From positions 1-41,686 of the forward strand of contig JAABSQ010000565.1 of assembly GCA_011390315.1 (NCBI GenBank): a stretch of DNA of 41,686 nucleotides, written 5' to 3'. The translations under genes were made by a program, and so were the position numbers. Under the pieces are notes generated by a model, which was not told the origin of the DNA, ran no database searches, and saw only the letters and a program-made list of their open reading frames with translations. Every line of letters starts with the position of its first letter. The first letter of the stretch is position 1. Below are positions 1-10,033 of the stretch, in pieces. Origin of the DNA: Desulfobacteraceae bacterium. Lineage in GTDB: Bacteria > Desulfobacterota > Desulfobacteria > Desulfobacterales > Desulfococcaceae.

Positions 1-1275
1 ACCGCCCGTGAGCGGAGCATTCCGGTGATCGGCGAAATCGAACTGGCCTCCCGGTTTGTGAAGGCGCCTATTCTGGCGGTCACCGGCACCAACGGCAAAA
101 CCACCACCAGCCTGCTGATCGAGCATATCCTTGCCGCCGCCGGATTTCAGGTCGGCGTGATCGGCACCATCGACTACCATTACGCCGGAAAAAGCTTTCC
201 GAATCCGGTGACCACTCCGGAATCCCTCGATCTGCAGCGGATTCTGGCCGAAATGAGAGATCACGGCGTCACCCATGCGGTGATGGAGGCCTCTTCCCAT
301 GCCATCGATCTGGACCGCATCCAAAGCTGCTGGCTGGATCTGGGGGTCTTTACCAACATCAGCCAGGACCACCTCGATTATCACGGCGACATGGAACGGT
401 ACTGGGCCTGCAAAAAAAGCCTGTTTACCCGTCACCTGGTATCGGGGCCCAAAAAAGATCGCGCCGCGGCGGTGATCAACTTCCAGGATTCCAGGGGGAG
501 GGTTCTGGCCGAGACGCTTTCTACTCCCTGCATCCGGGTCGGGCAGGAACCCGATTGCGACGTTCGACCCGACGGAGTCCGGTATGACCTGACCGGGCTT
601 GCCGGGCGTATTCTCACCCCCGAGGACGGGTTCGATCTGTCCTCCAACCTGATCGGGGCCCATAATCTGGAAAATATCCTCTGTGCGGCGGGTGTGGGAA
701 GCGCGCTGGGATTGCCTCCGTCCGTGATCCAATCGGGAATTGAATCCCTGCGGTGCGTTCCCGGGCGCCTGGAGCCGGTGGAAAACGGCTTCGGCCGGTT
801 TGTTTTCGTGGATTACGCCCACACCCCCGCCGCTTTGGAGAATGTGCTGACCGCTTTAAAAGACCTCGGCGGTCACCGGATTATCTGCATCTTCGGATGC
901 GGGGGAGATCGGGACCGGGACAAGCGGCCTCGAATGGGCGAGGTGGTGGGCCGCCTCGCGGATCTGGCGGTGGTCACCTCGGACAACCCGCGGACCGAAC
1001 CGCCGCTGTCGATTGTGGAGGCGATCATCCCCGGAATTCGAAAAAGCTCTCCCCGATGCTATGACCCGGTCGATGTGGCCGACGGGTTTGAAAACAAAGG
1101 GTTCTTGGTGGAGCCGGATCGACGGCGCGCCATCTCCATCGGCATCTCGGCTTCCCGAGCCGGGGACATCGTTCTGCTCGCGGGCAAAGGACATGAAACT
1201 TACCAGGAGGTGGGGGGCCGAACCCTCCATTTCGACGACCGGGAAGAAGCCAAGCGCGCCCTGGAGGTTTTATGA
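1..1275 (+). CDS. murE: UDP-N-acetylmuramoyl-tripeptide/meso-DAP ligase MurE, 5'-truncated; first ~100 bp are murD-like
   Basis: Open at 5' edge (TARERSIPVIGEIEL... in frame). VTGTNGKTTTS Walker A, MEASSHAIDLDRI, FTNISQDHLDYH and the DNPR meso-DAP motif. Followed by overlapping murF. Confidence 0.92.
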   Translation, partial: TARERSIPVIGEIELASRFVKAPILAVTGTNGKTTTSLLIEHILAAAGFQVGVIGTIDYHYAGKSFPNPVTTPESLDLQRILAEMRDHGVTHAVMEASSHAIDLDRIQSCWLDLGVFTNISQDHLDYHGDMERYWACKKSLFTRHLVSGPKKDRAAAVINFQDSRGRVLAETLSTPCIRVGQEPDCDVRPDGVRYDLTGLAGRILTPEDGFDLSSNLIGAHNLENILCAAGVGSALGLPPSVIQSGIESLRCVPGRLEPVENGFGRFVFVDYAHTPAALENVLTALKDLGGHRIICIFGCGGDRDRDKRPRMGEVVGRLADLAVVTSDNPRTEPPLSIVEAIIPGIRKSSPRCYDPVDVADGFENKGFLVEPDRRRAISIGISASRAGDIVLLAGKGHETYQEVGGRTLHFDDREEAKRALEVL

Positions 1276-2696
1276 AGAAAACGGCCTGGCGGGCGTCGGA
1301 CCTTCTCTCGGCCACCGGGGGAGAATGGCTGGGGGGAAATCCGGAACACCGCTTTTCCGCCATCTCCATCGATTCCCGCACATTGCCGGCGGACGCCCTG
1401 TTTTTTGCGGTCCGAGGGGAGCGCCTCGACGGCCACGACTATATCGACCAGGCCGTCGTCCGGGGAGCTTCTGGAATCGTGGTGGAACGGGATAAAACCG
1501 GTGTTCTTTCCATTCGAAAATGGACCGAACAGGGAATCGCCTGCGTGGCGGTGACCGATACCACCGATGCTTTGGGGGATCTGGCCCGATTCCACCGCCG
1601 GCGGATCGGATGCCGGATTGCCGCCATTACCGGTTCCAACGGAAAAACCACCACCCGGGCCATGGCCGCCTCGGTATTGGAAAGGCGGTTCGTCACCCTG
1701 GCCACCCGGGGAAATCTCAACAACCAGTTCGGGCTTCCCCTGACCCTGTTTCGCCTGACCCCCGAGCACCGGACGGCGGTGTTGGAACTGGGGATGAATC
1801 ATGCCGGTGAAATCCGCAAATTGACCCGGATCTGCGAACCGGACCTCGGGGTCATCACCAACATCGCGCCGGCCCATCTTCACGGGGTCGGATCATTGGA
1901 GGGGGTGATGAACGCCAAGGGGGAACTTCTGGAGGAGATGCCCGACCGGGGAACCGCAGTGCTCAATGGAGATGATTCCCGATGCCGGGAACTGGCCCGA
2001 AGGTGGCCCGGCCGGCTGGTGCTCTTCGGAACCGCCTCCGAATGTACCCTTCGAGCCGAATCGATTGAAGAATCGAAAACCGGAATCTCCTTTGTACTGA
2101 AATTTCCAGGTGAAGAACGGCTGGTCCGGCTTCCCGTTCCCGGCCGTTTCATGGTCTCCAACGCCCTTGCGGCGGCTGCCGTCGGATATGAATCGGGTCT
2201 GAAACCGTCGGAAATTCGAGACGGCCTCGAAGGCTTCGCGCCGGTTCCCGGGCGCATGAACCTGCTGAACACCCGCCGATCCATCCGCTTGATCGATGAC
2301 ACCTACAACGCCAATCCCGCCTCCATGAAAGGCGCCATCCGGTCTTTCGGATTTCTCAAGGGAAAGCGACGCGGTTTTCTGGTCCTGGGGGATATGCTGG
2401 AACTGGGCGATGAGGCCGCGGCCCTGCACCGCGAGGTGGGAACGGAGGCTGCTCAATCGGCGGCAACCATGCTGATGGCTTTCGGAAGCTTTGCCGAATC
2501 GATTCGAGAGGGCGCCCTGGAAGGGGGAATGGCCTCCGCCCAGGTCTTTCTCGGTTCCCGGGAGGAGATCACCGCCGCCCTGAAAGCCGTCCTGCAGCCG
2601 GAAGACTGGGTTCTGGTCAAGGGCTCCCGGGGCATGGCCATGGAAAAAATCCTCAATGCAATCAAAGACTGGGCTGATCAATCGGAAGACGCCTGA
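1272..2696 (+). CDS. murF: UDP-N-acetylmuramoyl-tripeptide--D-alanyl-D-alanine ligase MurF
   Basis: ITGSNGKTTTR, NLNNQFGLPLTL, ELGMNHAGEI, DDTYNANPASM motifs; ATG overlaps murE stop. Confidence 0.96.
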   Translation: MKKTAWRASDLLSATGGEWLGGNPEHRFSAISIDSRTLPADALFFAVRGERLDGHDYIDQAVVRGASGIVVERDKTGVLSIRKWTEQGIACVAVTDTTDALGDLARFHRRRIGCRIAAITGSNGKTTTRAMAASVLERRFVTLATRGNLNNQFGLPLTLFRLTPEHRTAVLELGMNHAGEIRKLTRICEPDLGVITNIAPAHLHGVGSLEGVMNAKGELLEEMPDRGTAVLNGDDSRCRELARRWPGRLVLFGTASECTLRAESIEESKTGISFVLKFPGEERLVRLPVPGRFMVSNALAAAAVGYESGLKPSEIRDGLEGFAPVPGRMNLLNTRRSIRLIDDTYNANPASMKGAIRSFGFLKGKRRGFLVLGDMLELGDEAAALHREVGTEAAQSAATMLMAFGSFAESIREGALEGGMASAQVFLGSREEITAALKAVLQPEDWVLVKGSRGMAMEKILNAIKDWADQSEDA

Positions 2697-2708
2697 ACTC
2701 ACTGCGAT

Positions 2709-3788
2709 ATGCTATATCATCTTCTCTATCCGCTCCATACGACGTTTACGGTATTCAATGTTTTCCGGTATATCACCTTCCGGACCATTTATGCCAGTTT
2801 GACCGCCTTTCTGATCTGTTTTGTTCTGGGTCCCTGGGTGATTCGCAAGTTGAGCCGAATGCAGGTGGGGCAATATGTGCGGGACACCGGTCCCCAGAGT
2901 CATTTTAAGAAGAACGGCACCCCCACCATGGGGGGCGCCCTGATCATTTTTTCCGCGGTGGCATCCATCTTTCTCTGGATGGATCTTACCAATCTCTATG
3001 TCTGGATCGTTCTGCTGGTGCTGGTCGGATACGGGGCCATCGGGTTTTACGACGACTATCTGATGCAGGTGAAAAAGCGAAGCAAGGGGTTGAGCGCCCG
3101 GGATAAACTCCTGATGCAGACCGGTCTGGCACTGGTGATAGGGCTATTGTTCTATCTTTCGCCGGGGTTCGACACCCATTTGACCATTCCTTTTTTCAAA
3201 CGGATTTACCCGGACCTGGGTTTGGGTTATATCCTGTTTGCAGCTCTGGTCATCGTGGGGACCTCCAATGCGGTCAATTTGACCGACGGCCTGGACGGCC
3301 TGGCCATCGGGCCGGTCATCGTGGCGGCGGTTACGTATATGATCTTTGCCTATGTGACGGGGCATATCCGAATTGCCGAATACCTTCAGATCAATTTTGT
3401 TCCAGGCAGCGGCGAGATCAGCATTTTCTGCGGCGTTTTGGTGGGCTCGGGGCTCGGATTTCTCTGGTTCAACGCCTATCCGGCCCAGGTCTTCATGGGG
3501 GATGTGGGGTCTCTGGCGCTGGGTGCCGCCATCGGAACGGTGGCGGTGATCACCAAACAGGAGATTATGCTGCTTCTGGTGGGGGGGTTGTTCGTCATCG
3601 AAGCCCTCTCGGTGATTTTTCAGGTGGGATTTTTCAAGATGACCAACGGTCGCCGGATTTTCAGAATGGCTCCGCTCCACCATCACTTCGAACTCAAGGG
3701 ATGGCCGGAACCCAAAGTCATCGTCCGGTTCTGGATCATCTCCATCGCCTTGGCCCTGGTATCTCTCAGCACCCTGAAATTGAGGTAG
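2709..3788 (+). CDS. mraY: Phospho-N-acetylmuramoyl-pentapeptide transferase MraY
   Basis: Multi-[71 protein letters not shown]. Confidence 0.97.
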   Translation: MLYHLLYPLHTTFTVFNVFRYITFRTIYASLTAFLICFVLGPWVIRKLSRMQVGQYVRDTGPQSHFKKNGTPTMGGALIIFSAVASIFLWMDLTNLYVWIVLLVLVGYGAIGFYDDYLMQVKKRSKGLSARDKLLMQTGLALVIGLLFYLSPGFDTHLTIPFFKRIYPDLGLGYILFAALVIVGTSNAVNLTDGLDGLAIGPVIVAAVTYMIFAYVTGHIRIAEYLQINFVPGSGEISIFCGVLVGSGLGFLWFNAYPAQVFMGDVGSLALGAAIGTVAVITKQEIMLLLVGGLFVIEALSVIFQVGFFKMTNGRRIFRMAPLHHHFELKGWPEPKVIVRFWIISIALALVSLSTLKLR

Positions 3789-3854
3789 CCGAATGACCCG
3801 ATGCCGTATCCATCTCATTTTTGAAGCTGAATGAAACAGGTGAACCCTGCGGGA

Positions 3855-3977
3855 ATGAATCTTTCCGGTAAACAAGTGGCGGTGGTCGGCATGGGACGGA
3901 CCGGCCTGTCCTGTGTGCGATTCCTCTGCGGTCAAGGGGCTTTTGTGATCGCCAATGACGGGCGAGTGGGTGGATGA
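3855..3977 (+). pseudogene. murD: N-terminal fragment of MurD (MNLSGKQVAVVGMGRTGLSCVRFLCGQGAFVIAND...), separated from the main ORF by a frameshift
   Basis: ATG at 3855 opens a MurD-like Rossmann start (GMGRTG). The frame stops at TGA 3975-3977, while the rest of MurD continues in the +1 frame. Confidence 0.8.
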
Positions 3978-5223
3978 GGCCCGTGCCCTGGGCGCACGAC
4001 CGGTGTGGGGCGATCATCCGCCGGATCTGTTCGCCCAAGCGGATCTCGTGGTGGTGAGCCCCGGCGTCCCCCACACCCTCGGTTTCCTTCAAACCGCCCG
4101 TGAGCGGAGCATTCCGGTGATCGGCGAAATCGAACTGGCCTCCCGGTTTGTGAAGGCGCCTATTCTGGCTGTCACCGGCACTAACGGCAAAACCACCACC
4201 ACGACCCTTCTGGGCGAAATGCTGAAGCAGTCCGGATTCGAGGTGTTTGTGGGGGGCAATATCGGCACCCCGCTGATCGATTATGTTGCAGAACAAAAAC
4301 CGGCCGACCGGGTGGTGGTGGAGGTGAGCAGTTTTCAACTGGATACCATCGTCTCTTTCCGACCGTCTGCGGCGGTGTTGCTCAACATCACCGAAGATCA
4401 TATGGATCGGTACCCGGATTTCGCTGCCTATGTTCACAGCAAGGGGCGTATTTTCGAAAATCAGACGGCGGAGGACACCGCCATTCTCAACGGGTCCGAT
4501 TCCCGGGTCCTTGCCGCCGCCGACCGGATCAAAAGCCGGAAATGGTTTTTCAACAGACCGGATGGACACCCCCCGGGCGCCGTTGAGAAGGGAGGCCGTC
4601 TGGACATTCAGGCCGGCGGAAACGGGTTCTCCCTGGATCTCTTCAAGACGCCCCTCGAAGGTGCTCACAACCGGGAGAATATTGCCGCCGCCGCCTTGGC
4701 GGCCTTGGCTGCCGGAGGGACGCCGGCCGGCATTCGAACCGCCCTGGTCCGATTCCGGGGGTTGCCGCATCGGCTCGCCTATGTGGAAACGGTGAACGGG
4801 GTCCGGTATTATGATGATTCCAAGGGAACCAATGTGGACGCGGTGGTCCGGGCGCTGGAAACCTTTCAAGAGCCGGTGATTCTGATCATGGGCGGCAGGG
4901 GAAAGGGAGGCGGATATGGCCCTCTCAAACATCCCATCGGGCGCGGCGTAAAACAATTGATCGCCATGGGCGAAACCCGGGAGGCGATAAAATCGGAACT
5001 GGGTCCGGTCTGCGCCCGCGGGGCGGAGATCGTCGCCTCCATGGAGGATGCGGTGCGGTCCGCCGCCGAAGCAGCCGAACCCGGCGACGTGGTGCTGCTT
5101 TCGCCTTCCGGATCGAGTTTTGATATGTTCACCAGCTACAGCCATCGGGGGGAATGCTTCTGCCGGGCGGTTCAAGCACTGAAAAAAAAGGAGGAACATG
5201 CGGCCTTATCTGCCGGGGTATAG
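3955..5223 (+). CDS. murD: UDP-N-acetylmuramoylalanine--D-glutamate ligase MurD (main body; true N-terminus out of frame)
   Basis: VVSPGVPHTL, IGEIELASRF, VTGTNGKTTTTTLLGEML, NITEDHMDRY, VRYYDDSKGTNVDAV, LLSPSGSSFDMF. Confidence 0.93.
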   Translation: MTGEWVDEARALGARPVWGDHPPDLFAQADLVVVSPGVPHTLGFLQTARERSIPVIGEIELASRFVKAPILAVTGTNGKTTTTTLLGEMLKQSGFEVFVGGNIGTPLIDYVAEQKPADRVVVEVSSFQLDTIVSFRPSAAVLLNITEDHMDRYPDFAAYVHSKGRIFENQTAEDTAILNGSDSRVLAAADRIKSRKWFFNRPDGHPPGAVEKGGRLDIQAGGNGFSLDLFKTPLEGAHNRENIAAAALAALAAGGTPAGIRTALVRFRGLPHRLAYVETVNGVRYYDDSKGTNVDAVVRALETFQEPVILIMGGRGKGGGYGPLKHPIGRGVKQLIAMGETREAIKSELGPVCARGAEIVASMEDAVRSAAEAAEPGDVVLLSPSGSSFDMFTSYSHRGECFCRAVQALKKKEEHAALSAGV

Positions 5224-6352
5224 GGGCAGTTTTCGAAGCGGATTTCATATGCCGCCGCCGTATGATCTGCGGCTCCTGTTTCCCATGCTCTTTCTGGTGG
5301 GAATCGGAATCGTCATGGTCTACAGCGCCAGTTCCGCCGTGGCTTTGAAAGATCACGGCTCCGACCAGTTTTTTCTGCGCCGACAGGCCCTGTATGTTTT
5401 TCCGGGGTTTGCGGTTCTGCTGATGTGCCGGTATTTTCCGATTCGATTTTTGCGGGCCCTGGCCTACCCGATCCTGGGGTTGTCCTTCGTCAGTCTGGTC
5501 ATGGTTCTTCTGCCCGGTTTCGGAATCAAGGCCGGCGGGGCCACCCGGTGGCTTCGGTTGGGGACGATCTCCTTTCAACCGGCCGAATTTGCCCGGTTGG
5601 CCATGGTGGTCTACCTGGCCTATTCCATGAGCAAGAAAGATTATAAACTGGAGACCTTTTCAGTGGGATTTGTGCCCCATGTGATGATTCTGCTGGTGTT
5701 TACCTTTTTGATCATGCTCCAGCCCGATTTCGGCACCGTGGTCATCCTTTTCGCCATCACCTGGATTCTGATGTTCGTGGGCGGCGTTCGCCTGAAATAT
5801 CTTCTCCTTTCGTTTCTAAGTTCGCTGCCGGTGGTGTATCTCTTTCTGATCGGATCTTCCTACCGCATGCGGCGGATCATCAGCTTTATCAATCCCTGGC
5901 GGTATGCCCATGATGAAGGGTATCAGACGGTTCATTCTCTGATGGCCTTCGGAACGGGCGGCATCTGGGGCGTCGGTTTGGGCAAAGGGTATCAGAAACT
6001 GTTCTATCTGCCCGAACCTCATACCGATTTTATTTTTTCGGTGATCGGAGAGGAACTGGGCCTGATGGGGATCCTGCTGGTGGTGGTCTGCTTCGCCTAT
6101 ATACTTTGGAACGGCGTCAAGATCGCCCGCAGCGCCGAGGATACCTTTTCAAGTTTTCTTGCGGTGGGCCTGACCGTTTGCGTCGGTCTGCAGGCCTGCG
6201 TCAATATGGGAGTGGCTCTGGCGCTGTTGCCGACCAAAGGGTTGACGCTCCCTTTTATCAGCTACGGCGGCACCTCTCTGATCATGAACATGGCCTTTAT
6301 CGGTCTGTTGATGAATATCGGCGCTTCTCAGACCCGGCAGGAATCTCCATGA
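5198..6352 (+). CDS. ftsW: Cell-division lipid II polymerase / SEDS protein FtsW
   Basis: SEDS multi-TM protein; MVYSASSAVAL, GATRWLRLG, QPDFGTVVI, EPHTDFIFSVIGEELG, LPFISYGGTSL. Confidence 0.95.
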   Translation: MRPYLPGYRGSFRSGFHMPPPYDLRLLFPMLFLVGIGIVMVYSASSAVALKDHGSDQFFLRRQALYVFPGFAVLLMCRYFPIRFLRALAYPILGLSFVSLVMVLLPGFGIKAGGATRWLRLGTISFQPAEFARLAMVVYLAYSMSKKDYKLETFSVGFVPHVMILLVFTFLIMLQPDFGTVVILFAITWILMFVGGVRLKYLLLSFLSSLPVVYLFLIGSSYRMRRIISFINPWRYAHDEGYQTVHSLMAFGTGGIWGVGLGKGYQKLFYLPEPHTDFIFSVIGEELGLMGILLVVVCFAYILWNGVKIARSAEDTFSSFLAVGLTVCVGLQACVNMGVALALLPTKGLTLPFISYGGTSLIMNMAFIGLLMNIGASQTRQESP

Positions 6353-7542
6353 GTCCGCTTCCGGTCCGAACCGCAGGGGGGAGTCCGACCCATCGGCCTC
6401 TGAAGCTGCTGGTGGCCGGCGGCGGCACCGGCGGGCATCTTTTTCCGGGAATCGCCGTGGCGGAAGCCTTCTGTGATTCCGATCCGCGCAACCGGGTGCT
6501 GTTCGTGAATGCCGGACGTCCCTTTGAAGTCGAGACCCTGAACCGGTCGGGATGGCCGCACCGGCGAATCACCGTTGAGGGGATCAAGGGAATCGGACGG
6601 CGGCGGCAATTGCGGGCCGGTCTGAAAATTCCGGTCGGTGTGTGGGAATCGATGGGCATCCTTCGAAAATTCAAGCCGGATCTGGTGCTCGGGGTGGGCG
6701 GGTATTCCTCGGGTCCGGTTCTGGCGGCCGCCGCGCTTCTGGGGATCAAGACGGTGCTTCACGAACAGAACTCGATTCCGGGCATTACCAATCGCATCCT
6801 GTCTCGATTTGCCGACCGGATCTGTGTATCGTTTCCCCTGAAAGCGGGACCGCTGTCCGGCAAAAGGTATCGGGGAAAAGTGCGATTGACCGGGAATCCG
6901 ATTCGCAAAGCCTTTTTCACGAATGTGGAAGGGATGGAGAACACCGAGACCGGCTCGTCGGTGAAACCGCCATTTCGAATATTGATCATCGGGGGAAGCC
7001 AGGGTGCTCATGCCGTCAACCGCGCCATGACGGATGCCGCGGCCCGTCTCGGGCAGACGGAATCGATCGGAATCACGCACCAAACCGGTCCGAATGACCG
7101 GTCGGAGGTGGAAACGGCCTACCGGCGCCTGGGGATTTCCGCAACGGTGGAGGCTTTTTTTCACGACATGAGCCGGCGATACCGAGAGGCCGATCTGCTG
7201 GTCTGCAGGGCCGGAGCCACCACGATTGCCGAGATCACCGCCGTCGGAAAGGCCGCCGTTTTCATCCCCTTTCCCTATGCAGCCGACGATCACCAGATGG
7301 TCAATGCCCGGGTCCTGGCGGATGCGGGGGCGGCCGAATTGATTCCGGAAAAGGAATTGACCGGTGAAAAACTGGCGGAGAGAATCCGGTTTTTCCAGAC
7401 GCGTCCCGAGGCGCTGTCGACCATGGCCGCCCGGGCCCGGAATTTCGGCAGACCCGATGCCGCGGAGCGGATTGTGGACGAATGCCGTCGGCTTGTAATG
7501 AACCGAGAATCGAAAAGGGCGGATACGTCCGAAGAGGATTGA
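6349..7542 (+). CDS. murG: UDP-GlcNAc transferase MurG
   Basis: ATG at 6349 overlaps ftsW stop (ATGA). AGGGTGGHLFPGIAVAE, GVGGYSSGPV, HEQNSIPG, GGSQGAHAVN, CRAGATTIAE. The ORF-track start at 6106 is too long. Confidence 0.95.
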   Translation: MSPLPVRTAGGSPTHRPLKLLVAGGGTGGHLFPGIAVAEAFCDSDPRNRVLFVNAGRPFEVETLNRSGWPHRRITVEGIKGIGRRRQLRAGLKIPVGVWESMGILRKFKPDLVLGVGGYSSGPVLAAAALLGIKTVLHEQNSIPGITNRILSRFADRICVSFPLKAGPLSGKRYRGKVRLTGNPIRKAFFTNVEGMENTETGSSVKPPFRILIIGGSQGAHAVNRAMTDAAARLGQTESIGITHQTGPNDRSEVETAYRRLGISATVEAFFHDMSRRYREADLLVCRAGATTIAEITAVGKAAVFIPFPYAADDHQMVNARVLADAGAAELIPEKELTGEKLAERIRFFQTRPEALSTMAARARNFGRPDAAERIVDECRRLVMNRESKRADTSEED

Positions 7543-7552
7543 GAATTCAGTT

Positions 7553-8932
7553 ATGTATCTGAAGCGGTATCATATCCATTTCGTGGGCATCGGCGGCATC
7601 GGTATGAGCGGCATAGCCGAACTGCTGCTGAATCTGGGGTATAAGGTGTCGGGTTCCGACAAAAAACTGTCCGACATTACGCAGCGGCTGGAACGGTTCG
7701 GCGGACGGGTCTACGAAGGCCATGCCGAAGACCAGATCGTCGGGGCCGACGTGGTGGTCATCTCCTCGGCGGTGCCTCAGGACAATCCGGAGGTGTCGGC
7801 CGCTCGCCGGGAGTCGATTCCGGTGATCCGCCGGGCGGAGATGCTGGCCGAATTGATGCGGCTCAAGTACAGTGTGGCGGTGGCCGGAGCCCACGGCAAA
7901 ACCACCACCACCTCCATCGTATCCGCGGTTCTGGCCGGGGGCGGACTCGATCCCACCGTGGTGATCGGGGGCAAGCTCAAAAGCATCGGCTCCAATGCGG
8001 TGCTCGGTAAGGGAGAATTCATTGTGGCCGAAGCCGATGAGAGCGACGGCTCTTTCCTGAAGATGTCGCCCACCATCGCCGTGGTCACCAATATCGACCG
8101 GGAGCATCTCGATTACTATAAGGACCTGGATGAGATCAAGTCGGTGTTTCTCGATTTCATCGAACGGATCCCCTTTTACGGGCTGGCGGTCTTGTGCCTG
8201 GACAACGAGGCGGTCCAGGATCTGATCCCCCGAATTCGAAAGCGGTTCGCCACCTACGGAACCTCATCCCAGGCCGATTTTCAGGCAAGAGAACTTGCTT
8301 TCGAAGGGCTGAAGAGTCGGTTTACGGTCTACCATGAGGGACGGTCCCTCGGTCGAATTCTGCTGAACCTTCCCGGCCGACACAATGTGCTCAATGCCAT
8401 GGCCAGCATCGCCGTCGGTATCGAGCTGGACATTCCCTTCGACAGCATCAAGCATGCCTTGGAATCGATCGAAGGGGTTCAGCGCCGCCTGGAAATCAAG
8501 GGAGAGGTGAGCCGAATCCTGGTGGTGGATGATTACGGTCATCACCCTACCGAGATCAAAACCACCCTTCAGACCGCTCGGGAGAGTTGGCCGGACAGGC
8601 GCCTCGTGGCGGTGTTTCAACCCCATCGATACACCCGCACCCACGCCCTGTTCAATGAATTCACCCGAGCCTTTTACCAGTCGGATGTGCTGGTGGTGCT
8701 GCCGATCTATTCCGCGGGTGAAGCCGCAATCGAGGGGGCGAGCGGTCGAGCCTTGTTTGAGGGAATTCGACTCCACGGGCACAAGGATGTGATCTATTTG
8801 GAAGATACCCGATCGGCCGTCGACCATTTGAAGAAAATGCTTCAACCGGGCGACCTTCTGCTGACCTTGGGCGCCGGGGATATCTACCGGTTGGGAGAAA
8901 GGCTCCTGTCGGAGCTGGAATCCATTCGATAA
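7553..8932 (+). CDS. murC: UDP-N-acetylmuramate--L-alanine ligase MurC
   Basis: HFVGIGGIGMSGIAE, AGAHGKTTTTS, VAEADESDGSFL, VDDYGHHPTEI. Confidence 0.97.
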   Translation: MYLKRYHIHFVGIGGIGMSGIAELLLNLGYKVSGSDKKLSDITQRLERFGGRVYEGHAEDQIVGADVVVISSAVPQDNPEVSAARRESIPVIRRAEMLAELMRLKYSVAVAGAHGKTTTTSIVSAVLAGGGLDPTVVIGGKLKSIGSNAVLGKGEFIVAEADESDGSFLKMSPTIAVVTNIDREHLDYYKDLDEIKSVFLDFIERIPFYGLAVLCLDNEAVQDLIPRIRKRFATYGTSSQADFQARELAFEGLKSRFTVYHEGRSLGRILLNLPGRHNVLNAMASIAVGIELDIPFDSIKHALESIEGVQRRLEIKGEVSRILVVDDYGHHPTEIKTTLQTARESWPDRRLVAVFQPHRYTRTHALFNEFTRAFYQSDVLVVLPIYSAGEAAIEGASGRALFEGIRLHGHKDVIYLEDTRSAVDHLKKMLQPGDLLLTLGAGDIYRLGERLLSELESIR

Positions 8933-9029
8933 CCGGTGTTTGGAAAATATTGGATTTTAAAGCGATTCGAAAGGGCATGGGCCAAAAATATCACAGCATT
9001 CCGAAAGGATTCGGATTAATCTGGCCCGA

Positions 9030-9998
9030 TTGGAAACAGCCGTGGTTTCTTATTCCAAACTGAACAAAGCGGCCAGGGGCTGGCTCGACACCCACATGGG
9101 AGACCATATCCGATGGAATGAACCCATGGCCCGGCACACCTCCTTTCGAGTGGGCGGGCCGGCCGAGGCGTTTTTCACGCCGCCCTCGGCGGCTCATCTG
9201 GCCGATTTCGTTCAGTGGGCCGGAAAAGCCGGAATCCCGTATCGAATCATCGGAGACGGCACCAACCTGCTGGCTCCGGACCGCGGGATCGCGGGGGTGG
9301 TGATCAACCTGAGACATTTCCGGAAGATCGAGTATGCGGCGGAGGATGCGGCTTCGGCTACTGTAACGCTTCGTGCCCTGGCCGGGGTTCGGCTGAAGGT
9401 ATTCTGCCAGTTTGCCGCGCGAAACGGGCTGGAGGGGATGGCTTTTGCCCTGGGCATCCCCGGCACCGTCGGCGGCGGCATGATGATGAATGCCGGGACT
9501 CAGGACGGTTCCATGGCCGATGTGCTGGTCTCCGCAACCGTGATGGATGCGGCGGGCGCGGTTCGTGAGATTGCCCGAGAAGATTTCCGATTCGGTTATC
9601 GATCCTTTTCCTGGGAGTCTTCCGCTGCCGGGGAAAAGGCGATTCTGCTCGCCGGCGCCTTTCAGCTGCAAAAGGGGGGGCGGGATGCCCGAATGCTGAG
9701 AAAGGAAGCCCGGGATCGGCTCTGCGACCGAAGGCGAAAGCAGCCGATCGGACTGCCCAGCGGCGGCTGTTTTTTTCGGAATCCGCCCGAGGGGCCGGGG
9801 GCCGGCGCTTTGATCGATCGGGCCGGTCTGAAGGGAATGCGGATCGGGGGTGCGGAAGTCTCGGCCAAGCACGCCAACTTTATCGTCAACCGGGAAAGCG
9901 CCACCAGTTCGGATATTCTGGCCCTGGCTGCGGCGGTGCGGGATACGGTTCGCCGAAAATTCGGGGTTGACCTGAAACCGGAAATCTGTATTATTTGA
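9030..9998 (+). CDS. murB: UDP-N-acetylenolpyruvoylglucosamine reductase MurB (TTG start uncertain)
   Basis: NEPMARHTSFRVGGPAE, GDGTNLLAPD, GIPGTVGGGMMMNAG, FGYRSFSWE, PSGGCFFRNP. Confidence 0.94.
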   Translation: METAVVSYSKLNKAARGWLDTHMGDHIRWNEPMARHTSFRVGGPAEAFFTPPSAAHLADFVQWAGKAGIPYRIIGDGTNLLAPDRGIAGVVINLRHFRKIEYAAEDAASATVTLRALAGVRLKVFCQFAARNGLEGMAFALGIPGTVGGGMMMNAGTQDGSMADVLVSATVMDAAGAVREIAREDFRFGYRSFSWESSAAGEKAILLAGAFQLQKGGRDARMLRKEARDRLCDRRRKQPIGLPSGGCFFRNPPEGPGAGALIDRAGLKGMRIGGAEVSAKHANFIVNRESATSSDILALAAAVRDTVRRKFGVDLKPEICII

Positions 9999-10033
9999 TA
10001 TATTCTCTAAATTAGGAGACCGGGGGCGCTATA

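Noticed and set aside
3766-5199. 477-aa minus-strand ORF antisense to murD
   Set aside because: Shadow ORF in GC-rich coding DNA; low-complexity translation with no domain, opposite a clear murD.
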